From contig NZ_QXFL01000001.1 of the NCBI RefSeq assembly GCF_003584125.1, positions 310,001 to 374,000 of the forward strand: a DNA stretch of 64,000 bases, given 5' to 3'. The translations under genes and the position numbers were made by a program. Positions 41,978 to 50,899 of the stretch are shown piece after piece. Under the pieces are notes generated by a model that was not told the origin of the DNA, searched no databases, and saw nothing but the letters and a program-made list of their open reading frames with translations. Position 1 is the stretch's first letter. Each line of letters opens with the position of its first letter. Origin of the DNA: Aurantiacibacter zhengii. Lineage in GTDB: Bacteria; Pseudomonadota; Alphaproteobacteria; Sphingomonadales; Sphingomonadaceae.

Positions 41978-43137
41978 CAGGCAGAAGCTTTCACGAAGGC
42001 GGCGACGCTGGCGGCGATCTTTGCCGCCGCCGTGCCGTCACCATAGGGGAATACCGCGCGGGCGCGGCTGGCGTAGTAGATTTCGTCATCGAGCAGGCGT
42101 CCGACTGCCTGGGTAATGGCACCCACATCGGTGCCGACCAGACTGGCAACACCTGTTTCAATGGCTTCGGGGCGCTCGGTAACGTCGCGCATCACCAGCA
42201 CTGGCTTGCCCAGCGCCGGCGCCTCTTCCTGGATGCCGCCGCTGTCGGTGAGTACGAGGTGTGCGGCTTTCATCAGCGCCACCATCTGCACGTAGTCGAC
42301 CGGTGGGATCAGGTGCACGTCTGCGCAATTGCATAGCCGCGCTTCCACCACATCCTTCACCTGCGGGTTGAGGTGGACGGGATAGACGATCTGCGCATCG
42401 CCGCGCGCGGCAATGGCGGACAGCGCATCGCAGATGCGGGCAAAGCCATCGCCGAAACTTTCGCGCCGGTGGCCGGTGACGAGGACCAACTTTTTTGCCG
42501 GGTCGAGCGTGACGGGCAGCGAAGCAAGTTCTTCGCCGGTCAACCGCCCTGCGACATGCAGCAGCGCATCGATGCCGGTGTTACCGGTGACTTCGATATG
42601 CCGCTCCGTAGGGCGCTCGTCGCGCAGGTTCTGCGCCGCGCCTTCAGTCGGTGCCCACAGCAACTGCGCTACGGCGTCGATGGAGACACGGTTATATTCC
42701 TCGGGCCATGGCCGCATGATGTCATGGCTGCGCAACCCCGCCTCGACGTGACCCACCGGAACCTTGGCGTAAAAGGCGGCGAGGCCCGCCGCCATCGCGC
42801 TCGTGGTATCCCCGTGGACCAGCATGAGGCCCGGCTGATGCTCGGCAATCAGCGCGTCCATCTCACGCATCACGCGGGCGGTGATATCCGACAGGGTCTG
42901 GCCCGGCGTCATCAGGTCAAGATCGATATCGGCCGTTTCGCCGAATACGGCGAAAACCTGGTCCAGCATCTGCCGATGCTGTCCAGTGGTGACCACTTTC
43001 AGGTCGACTTCGGGCACCTGCCGCAGTGCGCGCACCACGGGCAACATCTTGATCGCTTCCGGTCGGGTGCCGATCACGAGCAGGACAGGCGCCACACCAT
43101 GCGCGCCGACAAGAGGTTCGGGAGACAGTTTATCCAC
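41977..43137 (-). CDS. wecB: UDP-N-acetylglucosamine 2-epimerase (non-hydrolysing)
   Basis: The enzyme interconverts UDP-GlcNAc and UDP-ManNAc. The 386-residue GT-B fold protein has LVIGTRPEAIKMLPVVRAL, VHGDTTSAMAAGLAA, VGHVEAGLRS and the active-site motif DSGGIQEEAPALGKPVLVMR with DVTERPE. Start is GTG 43137 (MDKLSPEP). wecC is coupled downstream. The serine hydrolase gene lies 61 bases upstream on the same strand. Confidence 0.94.
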   Translation of the reverse strand: MDKLSPEPLVGAHGVAPVLLVIGTRPEAIKMLPVVRALRQVPEVDLKVVTTGQHRQMLDQVFAVFGETADIDLDLMTPGQTLSDITARVMREMDALIAEHQPGLMLVHGDTTSAMAAGLAAFYAKVPVGHVEAGLRSHDIMRPWPEEYNRVSIDAVAQLLWAPTEGAAQNLRDERPTERHIEVTGNTGIDALLHVAGRLTGEELASLPVTLDPAKKLVLVTGHRRESFGDGFARICDALSAIAARGDAQIVYPVHLNPQVKDVVEARLCNCADVHLIPPVDYVQMVALMKAAHLVLTDSGGIQEEAPALGKPVLVMRDVTERPEAIETGVASLVGTDVGAITQAVGRLLDDEIYYASRARAVFPYGDGTAAAKIAASVAAFVKASA

Positions 43138-43198
43138 GCGCGAGGCCTAGCGCGCCCGCGTAAAAATATCGTTGCCGCATCGTTTACCGTGGGGACGT

Positions 43199-44452
43199 TC
43201 AGTCCGCGCCGCCCACCATGGGTTCGGCGGGCGCGCCCACGCGTTCGCCCTCTGCGCCCCGGCGAGCGTCGACGGCGGCCTGCACGGCTTCGTAGAAGCG
43301 GTTGCGCTCCTCCCCTGCCCCGTCGTTACCGGTGGATTGCCGCCAGTTGGAATTGGTGGCGATGACGAGGTTGCGTGCGGGGTCGATGAAGATACCCTGC
43401 CCGAACAGGCCGCTCGCGGCGTAAGCACCGCCCGGATAGGTCCACCACTGGTAGGCATAACCGCGTCCGAAACGTCCGGTTTCGAAGGCTGGCGTCGTGG
43501 CTTCCGCGAACCACCCTTCGGGCACCACGCGCTCTCCGCCTGCCATGCCGCCGCCCATGGCGAAAAGGCCGAAGCGGGCGAAATCGCGTGTGCTGGCCTG
43601 GATGCAGCAGCCCGAAATCTCGCTGCCGGAATTGGAGAGCAGCCAGGTGGCATCCTGCTCCATGCCGAAAGGCTTCCAGACCTTCTCGGAAAGGTAATCG
43701 GCCAGGTTCTTGCCCGTCGCTTCCCGCACCAGTACGCCGATGAGGTTGGTTTCCCCGGTGTTGTACTGCCAGCGCGTGCCCGGCTCCACTTCGCGCGGCA
43801 GCCGGCGCATGTAGTCGACCAACGAATCGACACCTTCTTCGCTCGATTCGTGCTCGGCGAAAACGGCGACATCGCTTTGCGGATCGGAATAGTCCTCGCT
43901 CCACTTCACGCCGCTGCTCATGGTGAGGAGCTGGCGGATGGTCACATCGTCGTAGGCAGAGCCGCGCATGTCGGGCAGGTACTTGCTGACGGGATCCTCT
44001 AGACTGTCGATATACCCGTCGGCCAGAGCCGCGCCCACCAGCGTCGAGGTGAAGCTCTTGGCGACCGAGAAGCTGGTCCACTTGCCATCGGCGCTGAAGT
44101 CCAGGCCATATCGTTCCAGCACGACCTTTCCATCGTGCACGACCACCACGGCCGCAGCGTTCTGGCCCTGCATGAAGGCATCCATGTCGAAGCCGGGGAG
44201 GTCCAGCGCCTCGCCCTCGTGCAACGGATGGGTTGCTTCTCCTGCCTCGATCACGCGGGCCTCTGCCAGGGCGGGGAAAGCATCCAGCGCGCGGAAAGCG
44301 GCGTTGCGCGTGTCCTCGGGCCAGAACAGCACGTCGCGGTCGGTAGGCATGTTGGCGAGCACGCCGCGCTGGTCCTTGTCCAGCGAGAACCAGAACGCGC
44401 CGCCTGCCACAACCAGCAGCGCGAGAATGCCGACAATCCACTTTTTCATCAT
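43199..44452 (-). CDS. Serine hydrolase (class C beta-lactamase/esterase EstB-like)
   Basis: The 417-residue protein has one N-terminal membrane anchor (MKKWIVGILALLVVAGGAFWF). A beta-lactamase-like domain follows with the active-site SVAKS (SxxK) in WTSFSVAKSFTST, YNTG near residue 235 as the Tyr motif, and GRFGRGYAYQWWTYPGG near the C-terminus. This resembles 6-aminohexanoate-dimer hydrolase/EstB proteins; there is no basis for calling it a resistance enzyme. The start, ATG 44452, overlaps the cfa stop (ATGA), so it is translated with cfa. The periplasmic position is inferred from the anchor. Confidence 0.85.
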   Translation of the reverse strand: MMKKWIVGILALLVVAGGAFWFSLDKDQRGVLANMPTDRDVLFWPEDTRNAAFRALDAFPALAEARVIEAGEATHPLHEGEALDLPGFDMDAFMQGQNAAAVVVVHDGKVVLERYGLDFSADGKWTSFSVAKSFTSTLVGAALADGYIDSLEDPVSKYLPDMRGSAYDDVTIRQLLTMSSGVKWSEDYSDPQSDVAVFAEHESSEEGVDSLVDYMRRLPREVEPGTRWQYNTGETNLIGVLVREATGKNLADYLSEKVWKPFGMEQDATWLLSNSGSEISGCCIQASTRDFARFGLFAMGGGMAGGERVVPEGWFAEATTPAFETGRFGRGYAYQWWTYPGGAYAASGLFGQGIFIDPARNLVIATNSNWRQSTGNDGAGEERNRFYEAVQAAVDARRGAEGERVGAPAEPMVGGAD

Positions 44453-45687
44453 GCGTCCTTCACCAGCGTGACCTGATGCACGTCGATGCCGCCACCGCGG
44501 AATCCACCTTCGCAATACATCAGGTAATAGCGCCACAGGTCCCTGAAACGCTTGTCGAAATCATCGGGCAGGCGGCCCTGCGCATGGGCCGCGTCGAACC
44601 GCTGCCGCCAGCTTTTCAGCGTCTCTGCATAGTCCTGGCCGAAGTCGCGCTGGTCGCTCCACCGCAGGCCGCGCTCCAGTGCCAGGCGGCGGAACTCGCT
44701 GGTGCGGATCAACATGCCGCCGGGGAAGACGTAGGCCTGTATGAAGTCGGCGCTGGCGGCGTAGGAATCGTAAATCGGATCGGCGATGGAGATGTACTGG
44801 ATCGCCGCGCGCCCGCCCGGTCTCAGGTTGCGCGCCACGCAGTCCATGAAAGTAGGCCAGTATTCGCGGCCCAGCGCTTCCACCATCTCGACACTGACGA
44901 TGGCATCGAACTGTCCTGTCATGTCGCGATAGTCGCACTTGCGGTAATCCGGCCCGACGTTGTGTTCGCGCGCCCATTCCAGCTGGCTGTCGGACAGCGA
45001 AATGGCGGTCACGTCGCGCCCCTCCCCTGCCAGGTGCCCGGCGAGAGAACCCCAGCCGCAGCCGATTTCCAGCACACTGTCGGCCTTGCCGATGCGCTTG
45101 GAAAGCGCTTGCCACTTGCGCCGCTGCGAAGCCTCCAGCCCGCCTTCCTCCGCAAACCACTTGCCGCTGGAATAGGTCATCGTCGGGTCCAGCCAGCAGG
45201 CGTAGAAATCGTTGCCGAGATCGTAATGCGCGTGGATGTTCTTTTCCGCGCCCGAGCGCGTGTTGCGCTTCAGCGCGTGCATCGCGCGGGCCGCCAGCCG
45301 CCATGGCCCCTTTGCCCGCGCGGCATCGCCCAGCGTCACGGCGTTCGCCATGAACAGCGCGAACAGCGGCACCGGATCGGGGCTGGACCACTCGCCTGCT
45401 TCCCATGCCTGGTACCAGCCGACCGAACCGCCCGTCGCCAGCCGCAGCAGGGCGCGCCAGTCGTGCAGCGTTACATCGCATTCGAAGCCGGGCGCGTTGC
45501 CACCCAGCGTGCATTTCGTGCCGTCGGGCAAGGTCGCATGGATCGCCCCGCTGGCCAGCCCTGCGTCGATCTTTTCGACAATGCGGGAAACGGCAGGCGC
45601 GAACAGTCGCGCGGCGAGGCCCGGCATGCGCCCGAACCTCTGCCCGCTCTCCAGCAACCCCTCTCCGCGTGCGTGACCCGCTTTCAT
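44449..45687 (-). CDS. cfa: Cyclopropane-fatty-acyl-phospholipid synthase-family methyltransferase
   Basis: The 412-residue SAM-dependent methyltransferase has the CFA synthase pattern. An N-terminal domain (about 50-120) precedes IHAHYDLGNDFYACWLDPTMTYSSG, SAM motif SVLEIGCGWGSLAGHLAGEG, VSVEMVEALGREYWPTFM and a C-terminal RRLALERGLRWSDQ segment. It would cyclopropanate unsaturated acyl chains of membrane phospholipid, or act as a related fatty-acid modifying enzyme. Start ATG 45687. It follows a photolyase gene by 56 bases, a pairing known from Rhodobacter and other phototroph-related singlet-oxygen regulons. Confidence 0.88.
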   Translation of the reverse strand: MKAGHARGEGLLESGQRFGRMPGLAARLFAPAVSRIVEKIDAGLASGAIHATLPDGTKCTLGGNAPGFECDVTLHDWRALLRLATGGSVGWYQAWEAGEWSSPDPVPLFALFMANAVTLGDAARAKGPWRLAARAMHALKRNTRSGAEKNIHAHYDLGNDFYACWLDPTMTYSSGKWFAEEGGLEASQRRKWQALSKRIGKADSVLEIGCGWGSLAGHLAGEGRDVTAISLSDSQLEWAREHNVGPDYRKCDYRDMTGQFDAIVSVEMVEALGREYWPTFMDCVARNLRPGGRAAIQYISIADPIYDSYAASADFIQAYVFPGGMLIRTSEFRRLALERGLRWSDQRDFGQDYAETLKSWRQRFDAAHAQGRLPDDFDKRFRDLWRYYLMYCEGGFRGGGIDVHQVTLVKDA

Positions 45688-45743
45688 GGCCGCGCCTTAT
45701 GACGAGGGTCCGCCCGCTTCTCAAGCCGTGTTTACCGCAATGT

Positions 45744-47132
45744 TCAGTCCTTCATGGCGCGGTAGGTTTCCAGTGCCCGTTCGCGCGCTTCCTTGTGCCC
45801 GATCAGCTTGGCCGGATAGTCTTTCGGACGGCGCTTTTCCGACGGGTCATGGATGTCCTCGTCGGCAAGGTCCGCCAGCTCGGGTACCCATTCCCGGATA
45901 TATTCGCCCGCGTTGAACTTCTCGCTCTGGCTGAGCGGGGCCATGATGCGCACGAACATGTTGCTGTCCACGCCCGTGCCGCTGACCCACTGCCAGTTGG
46001 TGCCGTTGCTGCCGTAGTCGGCGTCCACCAGCGTATCCCAGAACCATTTCTCGCCGTGCCGCCAGTCAATCAGCAGGTGTTTGACGAGGAAGCTGGCGGT
46101 GATCATGCGCACCCGGTTGTGCATCCACCCGGTGGCCCAGAGCTGGCGCATACCCGCATCCACGATCGGATAGCCGGTGCGGCCCATCTGCCAGGCTTCC
46201 AGCTCCTCCTCGATCAGGTGCCCGCGATTCGGATTACGCCAGAAATTGTCGTCGTACCCGTCGCGGTAGGGCTCTTCCGCGTAGTTGGGGAACTGGCAAA
46301 TCAGGTTCTGCGCAAAGTCGCGCCAGATCAGCTCGGACCGGAACGTATGCGCGCCGTCGCTGGTGTAGGGGCTCATGGCGTCCCACAACATGCGCGGCGA
46401 CACCTCGCCGTGATGCAGGTGCGGAGACATCCGGCTGGTCGCATCTTCGCCCGGCAGGTTGCGATCGTCGGTGTAGTCCTTGCTGACATCCAGGAACTGC
46501 TCGAACCGGTCCATCGCCGCGCTGGTGCCGTGCTGGCCGTGCCAGAACTCGCGCATGCCGCCAGCCCAGTCGGGTTTTGTCGGCAACAGGTCCAGATCGG
46601 CCAGGGTGTCGCTTTCTGGCCAGCTATCGGGAGCGGACAGGCTCGGTTCGGGAAGCACCTCGAACCCGTGGATCGCCGCGAACATCGAATCCTTGAACGG
46701 CGTGAATATCTTGTACGGGCTGCCCGATCCCGTGGTAACGCTGCCGGGCGGCATCAGGTAATTGCCGTCGTGCAATTGCAGGTCGAGCTTGTCCTTCAGC
46801 TTGCCCTGCGCGCGGCGCCACCACGGCTCGTAATGGCGCATGGCGTGGACGGTTGTCGCCCCTGTTTCCTCCGCTAGCGCGGGCAGCACGTCGCACACGC
46901 TGCCGCGCCGCAGGATCAGCTTGGAGGAATGACGACCAAGGTCTTTCTCCAGCGCTTCGAGCGCGTGGTGCAGCCACCAGCGGCTGGCACCGCCCAGCTT
47001 GCGCTCTCCGGGCGTTTCGTCGTCGAGAATGTACACCGGGATCACCGGCCCCGCCTGCGCGGCGGCGGTGAATGCGGCATGGTCGCACAGCCGCAGGTCG
47101 CGGCGCAGCCAGACTATCTGTGGTTCGGACAA
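45744..47132 (-). CDS. phrB: Deoxyribodipyrimidine photolyase (CPD class I type)
   Basis: The photolyase uses FAD and light to reverse pyrimidine dimers. The 462-residue protein has an N-terminal alpha/beta domain (IVWLRRDLRLCDHAAF). The catalytic FAD-binding helical domain has MSPHLHHGEVSPRMLWD, RTGYPIVDAGMRQLWATGWMHNRVR-type sequence, and MITASFLVKHLLIDWRHGEKWFWDTLVDADYGSN. Residues in the second domain (TGWMHNR, DYGSNGTNWQWV) match class I CPD photolyases. The start appears to be TTG 47132, preceded by AAGGGG; no ATG gives the conserved N-terminus. It lies between a YdjM-like gene and cfa on the same strand. Confidence 0.93.
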   Translation of the reverse strand: MSEPQIVWLRRDLRLCDHAAFTAAAQAGPVIPVYILDDETPGERKLGGASRWWLHHALEALEKDLGRHSSKLILRRGSVCDVLPALAEETGATTVHAMRHYEPWWRRAQGKLKDKLDLQLHDGNYLMPPGSVTTGSGSPYKIFTPFKDSMFAAIHGFEVLPEPSLSAPDSWPESDTLADLDLLPTKPDWAGGMREFWHGQHGTSAAMDRFEQFLDVSKDYTDDRNLPGEDATSRMSPHLHHGEVSPRMLWDAMSPYTSDGAHTFRSELIWRDFAQNLICQFPNYAEEPYRDGYDDNFWRNPNRGHLIEEELEAWQMGRTGYPIVDAGMRQLWATGWMHNRVRMITASFLVKHLLIDWRHGEKWFWDTLVDADYGSNGTNWQWVSGTGVDSNMFVRIMAPLSQSEKFNAGEYIREWVPELADLADEDIHDPSEKRRPKDYPAKLIGHKEARERALETYRAMKD

Positions 47133-47162
47133 TTCGTGTTCCCCTTCAGGCGGGCAACGGTA

Positions 47163-48071
47163 TCAACTTCCCGCAGGTTCCGAACACAGACCATCGGGCA
47201 GGGTCACGCTGAAGCTTCCTTCCTCCACGCCGTAATAACGCGCATCGCCAAGCAGGTAGGAGCCATCGTCCTGCCGGGTGATGACCGGCGCGCGGCTCCA
47301 GAACAGGAACGCCGCCACCTGCTCGCTCTGCGCCTTGGCCGCTTCCAGATCGCAGGCGGAAAGCGGCGTATTGCCGACCTTTTCGCCATCGACGAAGAAA
47401 CTCCCGCTGCCGCTCACGCCGATGCTTTCGCGCTGCCAGAACGCCAGTGGCGGGGGCGAGGAAATCGTCTCGGCAAAAGAGGTGTTCGCCATGCTGTCGG
47501 CCCGCGAAATGGCGAAGTTCGCCAGCAAGTAGATGCCGCACAGGATCAGCGCCATGCGCGCCGCCGCGCGCCAGTCCTGTCCGCGCTTCTCCCGCCGCCG
47601 CGACAGCCACACCCCGCCGATCATGATCGCCCACAGCCACACGTCGATGATGAACAGCACGTCGCCATAGAACCAACGGCTGGAAAACGGCTCCAGCAGG
47701 CGGATACCGTAGACGTTCAACCAGTCGAGCGCAGGGTGCGAGAGGCAGCCGATCAGGGCGACGCCGTAGAGCCACCCAAAATGCACCGGCAGGCGCGCAT
47801 CGGGCCTTCGGCCCCGCGACGCTTGCCACCGGTCCCAGCCCCACAGCAGTAGCGCCAGCACCAGCGGCAACAGGATCAGCGCAATCGGCCCGTGGGTGAT
47901 TCCCCGGCGAAAAGCGAGAGGTTCCACGCCGTCCAGCCAGAAAAAGCAGGCTGCATCGACATCGGGCAGGTTCGCGCCGATGATGAGCGCGGGCATCGCA
48001 AGGCCGGTCTTTTTCTTGAGACCCGCCTGCCCGATCAGCGCGCCGGTAAGCGAGTGGGTGAGATTGTCCAT
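47163..48071 (-). CDS. Metal-dependent hydrolase, YdjM/DUF457 family membrane protein
   Basis: The 302-residue protein has about five to six TM segments and the YdjM-like metal-binding motif MDNLTHSLTGALIGQAGL at the N-terminus. ANLPDVDAACFF, RRGITHGPIALILLPL and LSHPALDWLNVYG follow, together forming the conserved His/Asp set (THS, NLPDVD, GITH, HPALDW). E. coli YdjM is LexA-regulated, but no GTTC-N7-GTTC was found upstream here. The C-terminal third (200-302) is a soluble extension with two Cys residues. Start ATG 48071. It is the first gene of the co-directional run ending at the TspO-like gene. Confidence 0.8.
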   Translation of the reverse strand: MDNLTHSLTGALIGQAGLKKKTGLAMPALIIGANLPDVDAACFFWLDGVEPLAFRRGITHGPIALILLPLVLALLLWGWDRWQASRGRRPDARLPVHFGWLYGVALIGCLSHPALDWLNVYGIRLLEPFSSRWFYGDVLFIIDVWLWAIMIGGVWLSRRREKRGQDWRAAARMALILCGIYLLANFAISRADSMANTSFAETISSPPPLAFWQRESIGVSGSGSFFVDGEKVGNTPLSACDLEAAKAQSEQVAAFLFWSRAPVITRQDDGSYLLGDARYYGVEEGSFSVTLPDGLCSEPAGS

Positions 48072-48157
48072 CGCCCGCCAGTCTTACTGCACGCCCGTCA
48101 AAGCACTAGCCCCAACAAGCGCTTTATCGCCAGCCGCCTTGCGGCTAGTCAGGCGGC

Positions 48158-49468
48158 ATGACGGGCACTTACGACGAGGCGGACTATCTTTCCACCGCGC
48201 CGCGCCGGGCGCGCACGCGATCGGTGTGGCTGCGCCTGGTACTGCCGATAGCGGGAATTTTCCTCGTTGCAGGTGCCATCGCCGCAGCAATCGGGTTCGG
48301 CACGCAGGAGCTCTACGAGGCGAATGCCGAGGTGGAACTGATCACCCCTGCCGGCCTGGCGGACGATGCCCGTATTCCCGTACCGGCAGAGCGGATCACG
48401 ACGGCACGCTCCAGCGCGGTGGCGGCGCAGGCGGTTGCCGAACTGGACCTGCTGGAGGACCCCCGCTTCCTTGCCGCCCATCCGGCCTTGGACGATAGCA
48501 CAATGGACATAGGCGAGCGGCGCGTTCGGGCGGCGGCCATCGTGCTGAAGAATACCGGCACGCAGATCGACGATGACAGCAACTTTGCCAGCATCACCTA
48601 TCGCTCCGCCAATCCGGCGCTGGCCGCCGACATCGTCAACGCACTGGCCACTGCGTTCATCCCCGCCGATGCGGAGCGGCTGGCCGGTGCCGCCAGCGAC
48701 GAACGGGCGAGGCTGGAGGCTCTGGTGGAGGAGATCCGCGCCGAGCTGGAAACAGCCGAGCGCAGTCTGGCCGATGGCATGTCGGAGGCGGATATCGTTG
48801 CCCTCCCCACCGAGGAAGCGGACCTGGTGAGCGGGGATGACGCACTGACAGCGCAGACCCGCGATGCCCTGCAGTCGCAGCTGGCGCAGGTTCGCGCCCG
48901 GCTCGACGGCGTGGAAGCCGCCATCGCCAGCGGGGAAGTGGACAGCAGCGATCCGACCATCAAGCAGTTGCGCGACAGCCGGGAAGACCTCGAGGAGGAA
49001 TACAGCCGTATCACTGCGCAATTCCGCGCCGACTATCCCGCCGCCCTGGACCTGCGCGAGCGGATCGACGTCATCGACGCCACTCTATCGCGCGAGGCCA
49101 TTCGCCAGGCGGAAGATCGTGCTGCGGAAGCCGCGCAGCTGCGCATACAGGAATCGGACCTGCGCGCCCAACTGGAGGCGCTGGGATACGAGGTCGCCTC
49201 CCGCGGCACCGCCGGACTCGGCCTGACCGACGTACAGAAGGACGTGCTGGAAAAGCGCGAACTCTACAGCCTGCTGCTGGCTCGCCTCGCCACATCGGCC
49301 AGCGGGGATTTTGCGACCACCGCCAGGGTTATCGCCAGTGCCGTGCCACCCGTGAGGCCGGTCGTGCCGGACTGGCGCTTGCTGATCGGCATCGCGGCAG
49401 GAATGGCGGTGTTACTGAGCGCACTACTGATCGCGCTCGACGTGCGGCGCAGGCGGCATGTTTACTGA
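48158..49468 (+). CDS. Wzz/GumC-like polysaccharide chain-length or export protein
   Basis: The 436-residue inner-membrane protein has two TM helices, near residues 24-45 and 405-425. A long periplasmic domain lies between them, with predicted coiled coils (about 185-370, for example RLEALVEEIRAELETAERSLAD and DLRERIDVIDATLSREAI). This topology is that of polysaccharide co-polymerases (Wzz/GumC). It lacks the C-terminal tyrosine autokinase, so any kinase must be separate. Start ATG 48158 follows AGGCGG. It converges with a glycosylphosphotransferase 23 bases away, forming a small export/initiation pair. Confidence 0.75.
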   Translation: MTGTYDEADYLSTAPRRARTRSVWLRLVLPIAGIFLVAGAIAAAIGFGTQELYEANAEVELITPAGLADDARIPVPAERITTARSSAVAAQAVAELDLLEDPRFLAAHPALDDSTMDIGERRVRAAAIVLKNTGTQIDDDSNFASITYRSANPALAADIVNALATAFIPADAERLAGAASDERARLEALVEEIRAELETAERSLADGMSEADIVALPTEEADLVSGDDALTAQTRDALQSQLAQVRARLDGVEAAIASGEVDSSDPTIKQLRDSREDLEEEYSRITAQFRADYPAALDLRERIDVIDATLSREAIRQAEDRAAEAAQLRIQESDLRAQLEALGYEVASRGTAGLGLTDVQKDVLEKRELYSLLLARLATSASGDFATTARVIASAVPPVRPVVPDWRLLIGIAAGMAVLLSALLIALDVRRRRHVY

Positions 49469-49491
49469 CGTTGCGGGAGTAACTGGCGGCG

Positions 49492-50781
49492 CTATTTCGC
49501 GCCGTGGCCCGTAAATACCACTTGCACGGTGCGCATCAGGATCAGGAAATCGAGCCAGTACGAGAAGTTCTTGATGTAATAGAAGTCGTACTGCAGCTTG
49601 CGATCAATATCGACCAGTTCCGTAACATGGCCCTGGTTGACCTGCGCCCAGCCAGTAATGCCGGGCCGGACAATATGGCGATAGTCGTAGAAGGGGATTT
49701 CCTTCTGGTACCAGGTGCCCAGGTCCAGCGCTTCGGGCCGGGGACCGATCCAGCTCATGTGGCCGAGCAGGATGTTGAGCATCTGCGGCAATTCGTCGAT
49801 CCGTGTGCGGCGCAGGAAAGCCCCCAGCCGGGTGATGCGCGGATCGTTCTCGCCAGTCATCGCCTTGGCGCGGCGCTCTTTCATGTCTTCCGACAATCTT
49901 TCGCAACGCATCGTACGGAACTTGCAGACTGCGAAGGGACGACCGCGAAAGCCCACCCGCTGTTGCCGGAACAGCACCGGCCCCGGCGAATCCAGCTTTA
50001 CCAGCAGCGCCACGATGGCCAGCGGCACAATCAGCAGCGGCAGCAGCACCAGCACCAGAACAATATCGAACAGTCGCTTCAGTCCCATGAAGCTCATGTT
50101 GGGCAGCAGCGATCCGAAGCTGTTCTCCGAGAGGTGTTCAACCCAGACCTTGCCCGTGGCGGCCTCGTAAACCTGCTTGAAATGGAAGACCGGCACGCCT
50201 TCTAGCGCGGCAGTGGCCAGCAGGCGCTCCCAGTCGTCATCGAGCTCGGCATGGAGGTCTGCCACGATGATCGCGCCTTCGTGCGCTGGCAATGTCGGGA
50301 CACTGAGCGGCTGCACGATCAGGCCGACGTTCGACAATCGCCGGATGCGTCCGCCAGGAACGGCGTAGAAGATAGACCGGTCCGCCTTCGTCGCCATGCT
50401 CATGACGCCGATATACACCGCGACGCAGGCAATGAAGTTGAGCAGCAGCACCTGGTTGGAATAGTCGAAACGGAAGGCGAGGATGCCGAGCGCCACCGCG
50501 CCAAAACTGGCAATGAAGGTCGGCAAAACCGCGCCAAGCTGCTTTACGCCGGGGTAGATGTTTACGCGCCTGGCGAAGAATATCCCCGCCACCAGCGCGA
50601 TGATGGAAGCGATGACACTGTTCTGGAATGTCGGATTCCTGAAAGCGGACAGGTTCGCTTCAAAATAGAGGAACGGCGGCAGCACCGTGCCGAACATAAT
50701 GCAGGCAAGCACCTGCACCACGAACGAACGATATATGCTGCGCCCCCCATGGACCAGCTCTGAAGGAGCTGCCATTAGCAT
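49492..50781 (-). CDS. Exopolysaccharide biosynthesis polyprenyl glycosylphosphotransferase
   Basis: This 429-residue glycosyl-1-phosphate transferase would attach the first sugar to undecaprenyl phosphate. Four N-terminal TM helices (about 20-140), a nucleotide-binding-like middle, and the bacterial sugar transferase domain are visible. The domain has KRLFDIVLVLVLLPLLIVPLA, KFRTMRCERLSED, RRTRIDELPQMLNILLGHMSWIGPRPEA and RPGITGWAQVNQGH. It is clearly related to, but different from, the XrtA-associated transferase at 12693, so the organism may make at least two polysaccharides. Start is probably ATG 50781 or ATG 50775; GTG 50784 is also in frame. Confidence 0.9.
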   Translation of the reverse strand: MLMAAPSELVHGGRSIYRSFVVQVLACIMFGTVLPPFLYFEANLSAFRNPTFQNSVIASIIALVAGIFFARRVNIYPGVKQLGAVLPTFIASFGAVALGILAFRFDYSNQVLLLNFIACVAVYIGVMSMATKADRSIFYAVPGGRIRRLSNVGLIVQPLSVPTLPAHEGAIIVADLHAELDDDWERLLATAALEGVPVFHFKQVYEAATGKVWVEHLSENSFGSLLPNMSFMGLKRLFDIVLVLVLLPLLIVPLAIVALLVKLDSPGPVLFRQQRVGFRGRPFAVCKFRTMRCERLSEDMKERRAKAMTGENDPRITRLGAFLRRTRIDELPQMLNILLGHMSWIGPRPEALDLGTWYQKEIPFYDYRHIVRPGITGWAQVNQGHVTELVDIDRKLQYDFYYIKNFSYWLDFLILMRTVQVVFTGHGAK

Positions 50782-50899
50782 CACCCCCGCACCTCATAAT
50801 TTTATCTATAACAATGACTTGCCGGAACGTATGGCGCGATTAGCGGTTCCCGCAAAAGATTGCCTTAGGCGCAGATTCTGGATTGAACAAGTACGTGGA

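Noticed and set aside
43199-44452. Antibiotic-resistance beta-lactamase.
   Set aside because: Only the general serine hydrolase fold and SxxK motif are visible; its nearest type is EstB/6-aminohexanoate-dimer hydrolase and it is coupled to cfa.
48072-48157. RpoE-type (TGATCC ... TAAG) promoter ahead of the photolyase cluster.
   Set aside because: A TAAGA is present but no TGATC lies at the required distance.
50845-50875. GGCAATCTTTTGC as a sigma-54 promoter for the glycosylphosphotransferase gene.
   Set aside because: The GG and GC dinucleotides are separated by nine bases where ten are needed, and the flanking bases do not fit.
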